Shown: one piece after another, positions 61,121-61,705 of the stretch
Layout of the letters: each line of letters opens with the position of its first letter
How positions within the stretch are numbered: the stretch's first letter is position 1
Origin: Candidatus Avoscillospira avicola
Lineage (GTDB): Bacteria > Bacillota > Clostridia > Oscillospirales > Oscillospiraceae
NCBI GenBank assembly: GCA_018712245.1
Contig: DVHE01000039.1
Location: forward strand, 1-61,705
Direction: 5' to 3'
DNA length: 61,705 bases
Position numbers and translations under genes: made by a program
The notes under the pieces: generated by a model
Told to the model about the DNA's origin: nothing
Database searches by the model: none
The model's input: only the letters and a program-made list of their open reading frames with translations

Positions 61121-61705
61121 ATGCTGCCTGTCCGCACGCCTACATCGCTGGAGCAGCATCGCAGCGGTATGCTGCGCTGGCTCTTCTTGGCGCTGACGGT
61201 TGCGCTGGCCGCGCTGTGTTTTTCCCTGCCGGCATTCGCCCAGACCAAGTATGTCATCACCGACGGCGACCAGGTCATCGTCTGTATGTCCTCCAGCAGC
61301 GACCCCCATGTGGTCATCGAGCAGGCCGGCCTGAAGCTGGGAGAGGACGACACCTTTACCACCCAACGGGCCGACGGCGTCTCGCAAATCCATATCAACC
61401 GGGTTCAGATGATCTATGTCCGCCAGGGCGAGGAGATGACCGTGGTGGGCTCTTACGGCGGCTCCGTGGCCGATGTGCTGGCCTCCCTGGGTATTACCCT
61501 GGGGGAGCATGACGAGCTCTCCTGTTCGCCCGCCGCCGAGACCTTTGACGGCATGAATATCCGCATTGTCCACCGGGAGATCGAAACGATCACCTATGAA
61601 GAGACGCTGCCCCGGGAGACCGTCACCTATGAGGACAGCTCCATGACGCCCGGCGAGGAAAAGGTCCTCAACGAGGGCGCAGACGGCCTCTGCCGGTTTA
61701 CCGCC
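61121..61705 (+). CDS. DUF348/G5-domain cell-wall protein, cut by the window edge
   Basis: The first 195 residues of an exported protein. A signal segment (LFLALTVALAALCFSLPAFA) is followed by two ubiquitin-like DUF348 units (DPHVVIEQAGLKLGEDDTFT; SVADVLASLGITLGEHDELS) and the start of a G5 domain (ETVTYEDSSMTPGEEKVLNE). This architecture is that of YabE/Rpf-like cell-wall hydrolases, which usually end in a 3D or lysozyme-like domain beyond this window. AAAGGAGG precedes the ATG. Confidence 0.9.
   Translation, partial: MLPVRTPTSLEQHRSGMLRWLFLALTVALAALCFSLPAFAQTKYVITDGDQVIVCMSSSSDPHVVIEQAGLKLGEDDTFTTQRADGVSQIHINRVQMIYVRQGEEMTVVGSYGGSVADVLASLGITLGEHDELSCSPAAETFDGMNIRIVHREIETITYEETLPRETVTYEDSSMTPGEEKVLNEGADGLCRFTA

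Overview
The window is a 61.7 kb piece of a high-GC (roughly 65 percent by eye) Clostridia chromosome, most likely a gut Oscillospirales/Oscillospiraceae bacterium of the Oscillibacter, Dysosmobacter or Flavonifractor type. The evidence is strong AGGAGG ribosome sites, a T-box, a SpoIID-like protein, an UPF0735-type ACT/hom/lysC operon, BlaI-M56 pairs, anaerobic hybrid-cluster protein, YgeW/YgeY catabolism, and intergenic spaces packed with GTAGGGGC palindromes. No rRNA, tRNA, transposase, phage gene or CRISPR array was seen. The genus is an inference.

Layout. 1-1.5 kb: rplC (cut by the window edge) and rpsJ with a promoter and an attenuator-like leader. 1.6-4.7 kb: AraC regulator divergent from an alcohol dehydrogenase and an aldo/keto reductase. 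5.6-10.4 kb (minus): ACT protein, YqhD-type alcohol dehydrogenase, homoserine dehydrogenase, aspartate kinase, greA. 10.5-14.3 kb: AI-2E transporter, YunG-like protein, self-regulated membrane protein/XRE pair, VanY-like carboxypeptidase. 15-17.9 kb: BlaI plus M56 sensor peptidase; a second M56 gene with BlaI-like operators but no BlaI neighbour lies at 29.6-31.5 kb. 18.4-21.8 kb: hybrid-cluster protein, cupin and ferredoxin, divergent from a Crp/Fnr regulator. 21.9-28.5 kb: TPR/LRR membrane protein, SpoIID-like protein, lysA, threonine aldolase.

32.2-39.7 kb is the most distinctive metabolic block: carbamate kinase, YgeW carbamoyltransferase and YgeY hydrolase on the minus strand, divergent from a YheO-type regulator and two fold-type-II PLP enzymes. 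It looks like a fermentative pathway for a nitrogenous compound that yields ATP through carbamoyl phosphate. Next to it (39.8-45.2 kb) are a MobA-like/ModE-like fusion and a FecBCD-type ABC transporter with a small NTPase, which I read as a possible molybdate/tungstate supply.

45.9-51.4 kb: an atypical 2 kb island (XRE-membrane-zinc ribbon protein and an HExxH protein) lying between two copies of the 3' end of a GNAT gene, then a two-component system. 52.5-57.3 kb: a polysaccharide O-acetylation locus (DHHW protein, MBOAT, DUF4358 lipoprotein, SLH-SGNH hydrolase). 58.7-61.7 kb: T-box-controlled thrS lacking the TGS domain, and the start of a G5/DUF348 cell-wall protein.

The most striking unexplained signal is non-coding. 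Seven copies of a roughly 250 bp element occupy intergenic spaces; each contains a hairpin with a covarying base pair (G-C, C-G and A-T versions occur) and a second GC-rich hairpin, and most are flanked by short GTAGGGGC palindromes whose stems come in several compensated classes.
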